Origin: Stephanodiscus triporus
Taxonomy: Eukaryota; Bacillariophyta; Thalassiosirophyceae; Thalassiosirales; Thalassiosiraceae
NCBI GenBank assembly: GCA_036939755.1
Contig: JALLAZ010000988.1
Span: 1 to 17,522 of the forward strand
Direction of reading: 5' to 3'
DNA: 17,522 nucleotides
The stretch's first letter is position 1. Every line of letters begins with the position of its first letter. The notes beneath the pieces are model-generated. The model saw only the letters and a program-made list of their open reading frames with translations. It was not told the origin of the DNA and ran no database searches. Made by a program: the position numbers and the translations under genes. This document shows positions 1-8,260 of the stretch, in pieces.

Positions 1-45
1 AGCATAGAGAGTGAGAGAGAGAGAGAGAGAGAGAAAAATACTCAC
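1..45 (-). other. Probable start of an intron, with a CT/GA dinucleotide tract
   Basis: On the minus strand GTGAGTAT (45-38) is followed by T5 and then a CT-rich run reaching the window edge (GA repeats on the plus strand, about 10-34). The donor sequence is the same hexamer as most donors in the gene at 2583-4354. The acceptor must lie outside the window. Confidence 0.5.
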
Positions 46-893
46 TTCCCGACCCATAGACCCTCGAGGTTGAACTGGGGCAGCATCCTCCTCGCGCCAT
101 TCCCCTCCTCCCGGTACCTCTCGCCCGCCCCCTCCCCCCCGATCCTCTCGGCGACGCGCGCGTTCTCCGACGCGACGCGATATACGTACTCCGGATCCCT
201 CGACCTCGCCTCCCCCAGCATGCCCCTTATAACGCCCAGCGCCGTCTCGCTGACCCCCGCCTCGGCCGCCGTCGACAGGTCGCCCTCGAGTCGCGATATC
301 TCGTCCTTGAGGTCCCAGTACTCGTCCGTGCCGGGACGTACGTACGCGGAGAGGGATCGACGCTCGCTCTCGAGTCGTGCGAGTCGGAGCTCGGAAACGG
401 GGGGCGGCGGCTCGAGGTTGTCGAATTCGGAGGATCGGGGAACGACGACGACCCCGCGGGAATCGACGTCGGAGATCGTCGTCGTCGTCGTCGTCATCGA
501 CGACTGCCCGCCGATGACGCGTCCCCGCGGCATCGGCGGGGGGAGGTCGATCGTCGTCTCGCCGAGCCTGTCCTCCCCCCGCGAGGTGGACATCATCGAC
601 GACGACGACGACGACGACAACGAAGAAGAAGGAGTAGACGTCGACGACTGACCGCCGTCGTCCTCGGAGGAAGAGGAGGAGGAAGAGGACGCGGCGAGCG
701 ACGAGGACGATTCGCCGAGAGGCGAGGGATGGAAATTTCCACCACCACTGCGAAAGCGCGACGACGAGATCCCCCGCCGCCCTCGTTGCTGCGGCGTAGT
801 TGTCGTCGTCGCGGTGAATGCCAGCGACGATCTGGGAGGCGACGAGACGAGGATCGTGGCAAGCGCGATGGATCTGACGAGGGACGAGACCAT
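46..893 (-). CDS. Plastid-targeted protein, first exon (partial gene)
   Basis: The exon encodes about 282 residues from the ATG at 893. The N-terminus has a hydrophobic signal peptide (residues about 5-24) ending in S-L-A-F-T. This matches the A-F type cleavage motif of diatom bipartite plastid presequences, and the stretch after it is rich in Ser, Thr and Arg like a transit peptide. Residues about 50-160 are low-complexity Ser/Thr. A charged helical segment follows (about 168-210, including L-E-S-E-R and D-L-K-D-E-I-S-R-L-E), which could be a UVR-like helical hairpin. The last residues, L-P-Q-F-N-L-E-G-L-W-V-G, look like the start of a new folded domain. The reading frame meets TGA at 44-42, but this TGA lies within GTGAGTAT, a good splice donor followed by a CT-rich stretch. 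I therefore infer that the exon ends at 46 and that the gene continues beyond the left edge. The function is unknown. Confidence 0.7.
478..495. repeat. GTC trinucleotide run (six copies)
   Basis: Six uninterrupted GTC triplets on the plus strand encode six Thr residues in the minus-strand plastid-protein gene. The run lies in the low-complexity linker, so length changes would add or remove Thr without a frameshift. Confidence 0.85.
598..618. repeat. GAC trinucleotide run (seven copies)
   Basis: Seven GAC triplets on the plus strand encode part of the poly-Ser tract in the minus-strand plastid-protein gene. Confidence 0.85.
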
Positions 894-2582
894 GATGTTA
901 CTTCGGATTTCGTTTCGGTCCGTTCTCGGTTACGTTGATTATGGGTGTTGATAAATATTATGATCAATGAAGGCGAGGACGAAAAGATATTATTATGGAG
1001 CGAACTCTTTGATGTGAAAAATGACGATGTCACGATGGCATTTGGGTCGGATCTTCCGCTTCTATATCTTGCCATTCCCCAATGCTGTATCGTACACTCT
1101 CTCTCTATTTAAAATGAGGGCGCACGTGGTGTCGACTTCTTCGTTGCCAAAAAAGAACAAATAATATCTCCGCCTGCATTTCATTGATTGCTGTGCCATC
1201 GCCTGCCGACATCGTGACGACGTCGTCGCTCGCGACAACCTCGCTGATGTCAGGGAACCGGGGAACGTCCACAAGGAATCCTATGCAGGAATCATATTCA
1301 TGATTTGTCCCAAGAAACATTTCTCGTTTTGGCCACGTCAGCCCGAAAGAGGGGGGCAAACCTCGGGGAACGCGCTTTTCTCCCGGTCTTGCCGCCAAAT
1401 AACAAATCCCGCCATTAATTTTCGAACGACAAAACAAAAAAAACACACATCGAAACCCTGTCAGTTGTGGTACGTATGGTACGATACGCGCTTTCTTCAA
1501 ATTTATCTGATTCGGGTTTTATTCCTGCATCCGATGGTGTGGGAGGAGGATGATTCCGTTTGATTCCTGCATCCCAACCTCGAGGGATTTTTCAGCAAAA
1601 GGTCTCCTCTCCACGAGTCGTTGTCGATTCGTGCTCTAGGTAGGGGAGGGTTTCGGCACCGCCCTGCGGGCTATATGCAGAGGATAATATTTCTCGATGC
1701 ACTCGAACGTAAATATCATCTCAAGAAATTAGCGGGGAGGGGGGGGGGGGATTGTAGATTGTAGTAATTCATCGACAGAGAGCGGGAAGAGAATTACGAC
1801 CGTTCGATATTGCATCATCTCGGTCGGCCGAAAAAATTGACGGCGGAACACAGTTGCAAATCACTGCCTTCTTGCTACTTGTACACGTCGGGAGGCCAAA
1901 TATTTTCCGGGGCGGAAGCAAGGTGCGGAACCGGATGAGGTACATGGCATCTCCGGCGGGATTTGAAGTCCATGACCGTTGATGATGGTGTTTCCGTTAA
2001 TAATATGATGTTTCGCCAAAATTGGTGACAATTGTGGGCAGTCTAGATACATGGTTCTCCAAGGACTGAATACCTCATCGAGTAAGTTGGGGTCGACCTG
2101 TCGACATCTACGCCGCCTCGTGAAAGGAATGTCTATTTGTTGCTTCGACTCGCCTCCGGCGTGATTCAGTTCTGATTCCTGCATTCCGATAAAGAATGAT
2201 GACCGATTTTCAGCCTTGTAAAAAATTGTGCTAACTTCACATCAAATGCAGCGATTGGGCTTCTTCATGGGAAATTATTGCGCATCTCTTATGATACCTG
2301 TCGTTTAGTTTGATCCTGTAATCTTATGAACGTGACATGAATGGTGGATCGAATGGGGCTGCTTCGTCGCCAGAACTAAATGAGAACAAGCCTCTGTGGG
2401 ATTAAAACTCATTTCGATCAGGGCTTGTAGAGATAATGCTTTGTGATAATATAATCTCATGTTGCATTTGCAATCTTTTCATCGGATCATAAATCCAGAC
2501 CGACGAGGGCAAAAATCAACCATTCGTATTGTGGACCTCGAACCCCTACATTGATATTTTCGCATCTCTATAAAACATCGCC
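894..2582. other. Gene-poor spacer of about 1.7 kb
   Basis: I see no convincing gene here. It must hold the promoter of the plastid-protein gene (divergent, starting at 893) and that of the secreted-protein gene starting at 2583. Two minus-strand open frames are present (1105-1500, 131 codons; 1861-2184, 107 codons), but neither product resembles a known family or shows a repeated domain, and I do not call them genes. A run of 12 G lies at 1739-1750. Four copies of the decamer ATTCCTGCAT or its complement lie between 1283 and 2184. No tRNA-like sequence was recognised. Confidence 0.6.
1283..2184. repeat. Dispersed short motif TGATTCCTGCAT (four copies)
   Basis: TGATTCCTGCAT occurs at 1561-1572 and 2173-2184 on the plus strand and at 1283-1294 on the minus strand. 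A 10-base version, ATTCCTGCAT, lies at 1521-1530. The flanks beyond the motif are not similar, so these are isolated short sites rather than copies of a longer repeat. They could be binding sites or remnants of small mobile-element ends. Confidence 0.7.
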
Positions 2583-4354
2583 ATGATGAAGTCGATAAGT
2601 TTTGGATTCGGGATAATGCTTCTGGTGCCATTGTCTATCCACGGAAGAGTGAGTTTGACGGCCATAACGTTCTCTGCTTTGAATGAAGTAAACACATTTT
2701 TTCTCACTTAATCTCTCTCTGAACCGATGCTGAAACCAACCACAGCAGGATCCCGAAGCCGGTCATATCGAGACTTTGAACCCAACCATATCCCTCCCGG
2801 AGCTCAATGCCGCTCTGATCGAGACCGCAAGTCCAACCACGTCCACCCCAGAGCTCAAAGTCTCTCAGATCGAGACCGCAAGTCCAACCATGTCAAACAT
2901 GCCGACTCCTAACCCGACCGAAAAGTCGATCATAACTCTGGATTCTACTCCAGTCCCGCAGCTGGAAACCGCACAGATCGAGACGTCTAATCCAATCTCG
3001 TCCAACCAGGAGTTCAAGATCGTGACCCCAAGTCCAACCACGTCCAGCCAGCCGACTCCAATCCCGACCAACAGGCCAATCGTTACTCTCGAACCTACTG
3101 AGTCTTGGAACGGTGGCGGTTGGACTACTCCCAATCCCACACACAGCCCGGTGAGTTATTTTTGTCACGTTCAAGAAGAGGGACGAGAGTTGACCATTCA
3201 CACGAACCTTATCAGTTTGTGCTGTACTATTTTTATATAGACTAGCCACCCAACGAAGTTACCGACGGGCTGGGAGACCGCGATCCCAACCAAGAGTCCC
3301 ACGGACTCTTGGTCTGCTTCTTGGAAGCCCACGAAGAACCCCACCAAGAGTCCAACAACAGACTCTTGGTCAGGTCCTTGGGAGCACACGATGAACCCAA
3401 CTAAGAGACCCACAGACTCTTGGGGTTCTTGGAAGCCTAGCAAGCGCCCGGTGAGTAGTTTTGATCGTCTCTCAGGCTTCAATTCACATAGAGTCGACTG
3501 TGGCTAACTCCTTTCTCCCGGAACAGACAAAAAACCCAAGGAAAGAGTGGACTCCGAGCCCTACCTTGAGCCCAGTGAGTCCATTAACTCTCTTTATTGA
3601 CTGATTCTCGTAGACTTCCTCATCTTGTAATTTCGAATTCATCACCTGTTGTGTTTCAGACTTTCTCTCCTACACTCTATCCAACGGTTTCCCCAACCCT
3701 ATCTCCTTCGGAGGATCCGTGAGTTTCATCAATACACCACCTATGTCTTGATGTCTGCTTTCATATTCTCTCATCTTTGCCATTCTTCGCAGAACTGTCA
3801 GCCCCACCACCACTCACGGTCCCACGGCCTGGGGCGAAACCAAAAAACCCACTCGGAAGCCCACACGAAAGCCAACTTCGCGTCCAACTGAGCGCCAACG
3901 TGAGACTAAGCAACTATTTCTTCTCTTATCATTGGTCGTTTACAACCGTCGCTTAACTTTATCTCTCCTCTTCTCTCCGATACGATACCAAAGATCTCTT
4001 CAGCAAAGTACGTAGAAATGTCGTTGTTTTTTTGTATGATGACTGCCTTGTATGCTTACCCTGAACATTATTTCTTCAATCTCTGCGCAGTCCGCTAAGT
4101 CGAAGACTTACAAGTCCCGCTCAAGCAAGTCGTCAAAATCTATGAGGCTGTTTGCGAAAAGTGGAAAGAGCAAGGGTAGCAAATCGAGCAATAGTTATGA
4201 TGATGTATGGGGTGGAGCAACCAATGCGGTTTCTTATCTCGAGTACACACCGATTGGTTCTGAGAGCAAGAGTTCGGGCCCTAGTCTCAGCGGAGTGAGA
4301 ACGTGGAGTGCTGTGACTGCGGTCATCTTCCTTGGCTCTTTCTGGATGCTGTAA
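2583..4354 (+). CDS. Secreted silaffin-like Pro/Thr- and Lys/Ser-rich protein, eight exons
   Basis: I reconstruct exons 2583-2648, 2746-3150, 3241-3450, 3527-3574, 3660-3718, 3793-3899, 3994-4007 and 4091-4354. They join in frame to 390 codons ending in TAA. Introns are 74-97 bases with GT-AG ends; five of seven donors are GTGAGT. The protein starts with a signal peptide (M-M-K-S, then a hydrophobic core, about residues 1-21). Exon 2 holds Thr/Pro-rich repeats including two 17-residue units. Exon 3 holds three Trp-rich units around N-P-T-K-S-P-T-D-S-W. Exons 4-6 hold S-P-T and K-P-T repeats. Exon 8 opens with a Lys/Ser block having K-x-x-K spacing (including K-S-S-K-S and A-K-S-G-K-S-K-G-S-K), then an acidic/aromatic stretch, and ends in a hydrophobic segment with no polar tail. 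That end suggests a GPI signal or membrane anchor. Silaffins and related diatom wall proteins share the signal peptide and Lys/Ser composition; a silica or wall role is inference. The gene converges on the kinase gene. Confidence 0.75.
2817..2890 (+). repeat. 51-base coding repeat in exon 2
   Basis: A 23-base sequence occurs identically at 2817-2839 and 2868-2890, 51 bases apart, that is 17 codons. The encoded units have the form P-E-L-x(4)-I-E-T-A-S-P-T-x-S. A diverged third unit (P-E-A-G-H-I-E-T-L-N-P-T) precedes them. The identity at DNA level points to recent duplication within the exon. Confidence 0.8.
3277..3450 (+). repeat. Three Trp/Pro/Thr/Lys repeats in exon 3
   Basis: Exon 3 encodes three consecutive units of about 17-19 residues: I-P-T-K-S-P-T-D-S-W-S-A-S-W, then N-P-T-K-S-P-T-T-D-S-W-S-G-P-W, then N-P-T-K-R-P-T-D-S-W-G-S-W, each followed by a short Lys- or His-containing linker. 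Each unit keeps two Trp spaced by two or three residues. Confidence 0.8.
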
Positions 4355-4717
4355 GGCCCTACTTATCTATGGAGATCAAATCATACGCACCCATGTAGGC
4401 ATGCTGGTGTGATAGAGGTTGGCATGTGCGTTTGCATCACCCTGCAAAAGTTGGCACTCATCCTTGTACCATGTGATAAGTGATTTTGGAGTCGCCAATC
4501 AGTTTATTTTGTGATTAAATGCAGTCTGTGGATAGCATATTTTATGGTTATATGTGGAAAGGCATTCCTGTGATGTTTGGTGGAATGCCAAATTAGAAAC
4601 GAAAGATGGTCTCCTGTGTAGTTTGGAGTACTAGATAAGATCAAGTGAAAGTAAATGTCAAAGGCGTGTTCTCTTATACTGAGGATTTGAGGGCCGTGGT
4701 GTTCTAAGCCGCGCCCA
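4355..4717. other. Convergent intergenic spacer (3' UTRs)
   Basis: This 363-base stretch lies between the stop codons of the plus-strand secreted-protein gene and the minus-strand kinase gene. It is AT-richer than the kinase gene and should contain both 3' UTRs. I see no ORF, RNA gene or repeat in it. Confidence 0.6.
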
Positions 4718-6291
4718 TCAAGCTCCCTCCCGCGCAGCTTTCATTGCGCGGAATTCCTTGAACCTACTGGTCGCGAAGTTGATGTAATCGAATTCGTCGC
4801 ACCCCTCCTCGGCGGCTTGGTTGATCGCCCACAGTCCCCAATACAGGTGATTCACCAGGAGGAACTTCTGGACCTGATCCAGCAAGTCATTCGCCTCGGC
4901 ATGCAAGACCTCGTCGTCGTCGACGACGTCCGCGCCAGTCAGTCCCCTGGACGTCCTGACGTACTCAAGACAAAAGCTCATTTGCCGTTCGGGATCGGGA
5001 AAACGAGAGTAATCGGGAATGCCGTTCTCCTCCGCGCTGGTGCCGCCCGCGTGCTCGTTGAGGTGATTGGCGATGTCGAACGCCGCGTAGTTGGTCCCGC
5101 CGTACTCGAAATCGATCAGTTGGATTTTGCCGCTATCTTGATGTCGCATGATGTTCGCGGCGAGCAGATCGTTGTGGCTACGTATGACGAACGAGAACGG
5201 AGAAGGCGGGCGGGTGGGGATACGGCGTCGAGACGAAAGAGCGACGGCGGAAAAATGCGATTTTTGCCAAAATCAAAGTCGAACGCATCCTCCGCCGCTG
5301 ATACCCACCTGAACACAATCCTCTCCTTTCCCTTATCGCTTTCGTCGCCACCTTTACCTCCATCACCGCCGTTGCCTTCGTCGTTCGACGGTGGGGACGA
5401 CGCGGCGAAGGAGTCGATGAAGTTTCGCACCTCGACCTCGATCTCGTCCAATCCCAGCCCCCGTACCCTCTCCGTGTCCTCGGGGGTCTTGAACTCGGCG
5501 TATCCACGCGCCTGATCCATCCAGCCTCTTAGCTGGTCCCACAATCCCACGCCGCGATGGCGATCCTCGAGTTCCCCCCCCGGCAAGACGAACGTGCAGT
5601 GGAGCCTCGCCATCTCCCTCGCGATCGCGAGGCTCGCGTCGACGTCGGCCAGGTCCGAGCACGCGAGCGGCGAGTAACCGTCGAGCCATCCCTCGACGCG
5701 GCCGTTGCCGAACCTGCCGAGGTAACGATACGCGATCCCCGCGTCGCATAGCGCCGAGTACGTGGACGTTTCCAGGTCCCGATCGATCATACCCTCGGCG
5801 CCGAAAATTCGAACGAGGACCGAGTCGAAGTCAACCAACGACTCGACGGCGTCGCGGGAAGAGACCAGCGGGGCAAGCGCCGTTGCTATCGACGGCCCGA
5901 TCGTCCCAAATCCCGTCACGCGGAACAGGGCGTTGGTGATACCGCCGGTGACCTTGACGCACGACAAACGCGACGACATGTCCGAGAAACGCCGGGACGT
6001 CGCGCCGATTGGGTAATCGTTCAGTAAGAGGGAGTCGGCGGCGCCTGCGCCGGCGACGGCGGCGGCGGCGCGGGTCCCTCCCCGTCCGACGTCCGTTGCG
6101 CCGTTCGAGGCGGCGACTCGGATAGATAGCAGGACGATGGACAGAGCGGAGGCGACGACGGAGGCTTCGTCCGACGAGTCGACGACGAGGTTCGGGAGGT
6201 AGGGACGCCCGTCGACGAGCGTCGTCGTCGACTCGTGGCCGGCGGGCTTGCTGGCCATGTCGCGAGATCGGGCGTAGTCGGATGGTGCCAT
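4718..6291 (-). CDS. Choline/ethanolamine kinase, two exons
   Basis: Exon 1 (6291-5309) and exon 2 (5177-4718) join across a 131-base GT-AG intron (5308-5178) to give 480 residues. Visible kinase elements are the ATP-loop segment K-V-T-G-G-I-T-N-A-L-F-R-V (residues 113-125), L-V-R-I-F-G (159-164), the Brenner-type catalytic motif S-H-N-D-L-L-A-A-N-I-M (328-338, catalytic Asp331) and the metal-binding I-D-F-E-Y (349-353, Asp350). Next come D-I-A-N-H-L-N-E-H-A-G and a C-terminal W-G-L-W-A-I-N-Q typical of the family. The enzyme phosphorylates ethanolamine or choline with ATP in the cytosol, the first step of the Kennedy pathway. The N-E-H-A-G element resembles the N-E-F-A-G of ethanolamine kinases more than the F-x-E of choline kinases, so ethanolamine is the more likely substrate. 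The N-terminal 110 residues are an extra low-complexity extension, and a Gly/Asp/Lys-rich insert (about 300-322) precedes the catalytic loop. Confidence 0.9.
5178..5308 (-). other. Intron of the choline/ethanolamine kinase gene
   Basis: The donor is AG|GTGGGTAT at 5308 and the acceptor is ACGTAG| ending at 5178. Removing these 131 bases restores the S-H-N-D-L-L-A-A-N-I-M catalytic motif. Without splicing, exon 1 reads on into an unrelated tail and stops at 5116. The intron splits the Ser codon just before the catalytic H-N-D. Confidence 0.9.
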
Positions 6292-6598
6292 CGTCAGGTC
6301 GTCGTCGAGGTCGAGGGGCTATGATGTGGGAAGGTGCATGCGATGCGGACAAGCATGAATGACCACCTATCTAACCTTTTACTATCAACTGCAACAAAAT
6401 CGCGATTACGATATATGGTGCCTGTACATGGGTAGAGGTTGATCCCTGCAAAAAAATCTGGTATGGTACGGATCCGGGAACTAGTTCCCGGACCTACTTC
6501 CCGGACCTTGGCTTGCACCTTCTTTCATAGACAGACGGCGCCGAGAGCCATCGTCCCATTATATTTATCTGGAAAGTACATTCTTTTAACATATTTAT
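6292..6598. other. Spacer upstream of the kinase gene
   Basis: This 307-base stretch separates the kinase start (6291) from the end of the membrane-protein gene (6599). It holds the kinase promoter and the membrane gene's 3' UTR. The only structure I see is the palindrome and half-site repeat at 6473-6508. Confidence 0.6.
6473..6508. promoter_or_regulatory. 20-base perfect palindrome plus a third half-site
   Basis: TCCGGGAACTAGTTCCCGGA (6473-6492) is perfectly self-complementary. Its right half continues as TTCCCGGACCT (6485-6495), which is repeated exactly at 6498-6508, a 13-base period. The group lies about 180 bases upstream of the kinase start codon, a plausible promoter position. A dimeric DNA-binding protein site is the simplest reading; no known factor is assigned. 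Confidence 0.5.
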
Positions 6599-8260
6599 TT
6601 AATCCTTAAACTTCATCAGTATAAATGACACGAACACCATGCATAAGAGGTTGGGGAACACTCCGTAGTCGCGTTGTTCGATCGCGGTAATGCACGCATC
6701 GAGCAACGCGAACAGGGCGAAGAAAACCCCCATCACGACCATAAGCAAAACCATGAAAATCGACGTCCTTGCTCCCAAAGTAGTATCCATGAAAAAATAC
6801 GGATACACGGGACCGTGCTTAGGCGACCATCTGTTGGCCATGAACCAGAGGAAGGCTATGTAGACCAGACCGAACAATACGGCAAAAACGACGTGGCTCA
6901 CGATCACTGGCAAACCCCCCATAAACATGATTTCGAGCAGCACCATGGCAGAGTTGCCATTGTGCTGCAAGAGATTGATCCATCCCTTGAACCCCACAGT
7001 ACCGGACGCGCCGTGGGTCTTGTAGGCCTGAGGCCAAAGCGCGTGAGTGACTATGAAGGAGGTCAGGAAGGCGGAGGGCGCCGCGATCTCGAAGGATATC
7101 AGGGCGGCACGGAGCAACCACGGGTTATCCCGCAGTACGTCCTCCCTCCCGCAGGCGACGAGCAGCGGTATCGTGCCGCCCAGGAGGAAGGACAGGCCAA
7201 GGAGGTTCCATGCCCACGACGTGTAGAAGCCCTGCGTCCTCCATCCCCTCATCTCCACGATCCCCCCCGGTAGTTTCGATCCTGGTAGTCGAACCACCTT
7301 AAATTGACTCCCCCTGCGTACCTTCGCCGCGGTGACCACGGCGCACGTCGCGGCGAACGCGAGCCTGATCAGTGCGAGCGCGATCGGGGACAGCGAGAGC
7401 TGTCCTCCCTGGAATACGGAGGCCGAGAACGTGCGCACCGTCGCCAGCTCGTCGACGGACTCGAGGGAGGGCATGCACCGCAAGCAAATCGACGTCACCA
7501 GGGCGAATACGAACAACGCGTGATATGGCGGGGGCGCGCGCTCGCACGCCACCAGTCCCGACGGCCGCGCGCTCGTCAGTCCCAGGCCGTACATGACGAC
7601 GTCCTCGGATTGTTTCAGGAACGTCGGGTTCATCATCGCCGTCATCCCCGTGTAGGAGTTGTAGGACGGCGGATGTCCGACCGTTATCGCCTCCATGTAG
7701 AAGTCGTAAAAGTGCTCGATCGCCCTCTCCCTCGCGATCGCGTCCGACACGCCCCTCGAATCGGCGAGGTGTCCCACCATCGCGACGCACTTGTTCCTCA
7801 ACACGCCCTCCCGCACCCGCAGGGGACTGGCGGGATCCGGATACGCGTCCCGCTTCGCGACGTCGGCGCGATTGCGCCTCACAAAGTCGGCAGTCGACAT
7901 CCCCGGTAGGGTCTCGAGGAATATCTCTGCGTCCGCGACGAGCTCCGTCGATGCGAGGATATCCTCGACGAAATCTTCCTCCTTGTTCAGAGGCATGGCC
8001 GGACCGAGGAGCATTGGTCGGAGCCATCGGGCGAGGTGGGACGCCGCGTCCTCGCGGCATATCTCCGGACGGATCTTGCGGTACATCAGCTCCCTGGCCA
8101 GATGCAGCAGCGTCTCGTCCTCCCTCTCCATTCGTCGCGCTCGTTCCGATCGGGCGCCGTCGTCGTCGTAGTCGTCGTCGTCGTGATTGCCGGCGCCGCC
8201 GTCGGCTACGCGTTCGTCGTCGCGGAGTCGGATCATCCGCCGGCTGCCTTTCGAAGCCAT
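6599..8260 (-). CDS. Polytopic membrane protein, possibly FAR-17a/AIG1 or rolling-stone-like
   Basis: A single open frame of 553 residues. Residues 1-50 are polar and acidic, with an Asp-rich patch at 27-34. Residues about 50-240 are soluble and mostly helical with no motif I recognise. The C-terminal half has about eight hydrophobic segments: about 247-263, 292-312, 345-369, 383-408, 437-455, 456-475, 500-524 and 533-550. Its T-H-A-L-W-P (404-409), H-N-G-N-S-A-M-V-L-L-E (433-443), the Pro before the next helix, G-L-V-Y-I-A-F-L-W (464-472) and P-V-Y-P-Y (484-488) recall the layout of FAR-17a/AIG1-like hydrolases and the rolling-stone family, in which conserved Thr and His residues matter. The assignment is tentative. 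The product ends K-F-K-D with almost no cytosolic tail. The gene runs parallel to the kinase gene and to the retroelement. Confidence 0.75.
   Translation of the reverse strand: MASKGSRRMIRLRDDERVADGGAGNHDDDDYDDDGARSERARRMEREDETLLHLARELMYRKIRPEICREDAASHLARWLRPMLLGPAMPLNKEEDFVEDILASTELVADAEIFLETLPGMSTADFVRRNRADVAKRDAYPDPASPLRVREGVLRNKCVAMVGHLADSRGVSDAIARERAIEHFYDFYMEAITVGHPPSYNSYTGMTAMMNPTFLKQSEDVVMYGLGLTSARPSGLVACERAPPPYHALFVFALVTSICLRCMPSLESVDELATVRTFSASVFQGGQLSLSPIALALIRLAFAATCAVVTAAKVRRGSQFKVVRLPGSKLPGGIVEMRGWRTQGFYTSWAWNLLGLSFLLGGTIPLLVACGREDVLRDNPWLLRAALISFEIAAPSAFLTSFIVTHALWPQAYKTHGASGTVGFKGWINLLQHNGNSAMVLLEIMFMGGLPVIVSHVVFAVLFGLVYIAFLWFMANRWSPKHGPVYPYFFMDTTLGARTSIFMVLLMVVMGVFFALFALLDACITAIEQRDYGVFPNLLCMVFVSFILMKFKD

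Noticed and set aside
70..651. 193-codon plus-strand ORF opposite the plastid protein
   Set aside because: Low-complexity product mirroring the Ser/Thr codon runs of the opposite strand. The minus-strand frame has the plastid presequence, so this is a shadow.
1105..1500. 131-codon minus-strand ORF as a gene
   Set aside because: No recognisable motif or domain, and it sits in a spacer rich in short repeats. Coding use cannot be supported from sequence.
1861..2184. 107-codon minus-strand ORF as a gene
   Set aside because: No family resemblance; its ATG lies within one of the repeated TGATTCCTGCAT motifs. It could be a small gene, but nothing beyond its length supports that.
2569..2575. TATAAAA just before the silaffin-like gene, as a TATA box
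   Set aside because: It ends only 7 bases before the start codon. Transcription would begin downstream of the ATG and lose most of the signal peptide, so it is more likely chance in the leader.
2746..3450. Regular repeats as a CRISPR-like array
   Set aside because: The repeats are in frame, encode Pro/Thr/Trp units and differ between units, as expected of a repetitive protein.
4817..5515. 232-codon plus-strand ORF opposite the kinase
   Set aside because: It spans the kinase exons and intron in antisense. The minus-strand frame has all kinase motifs.
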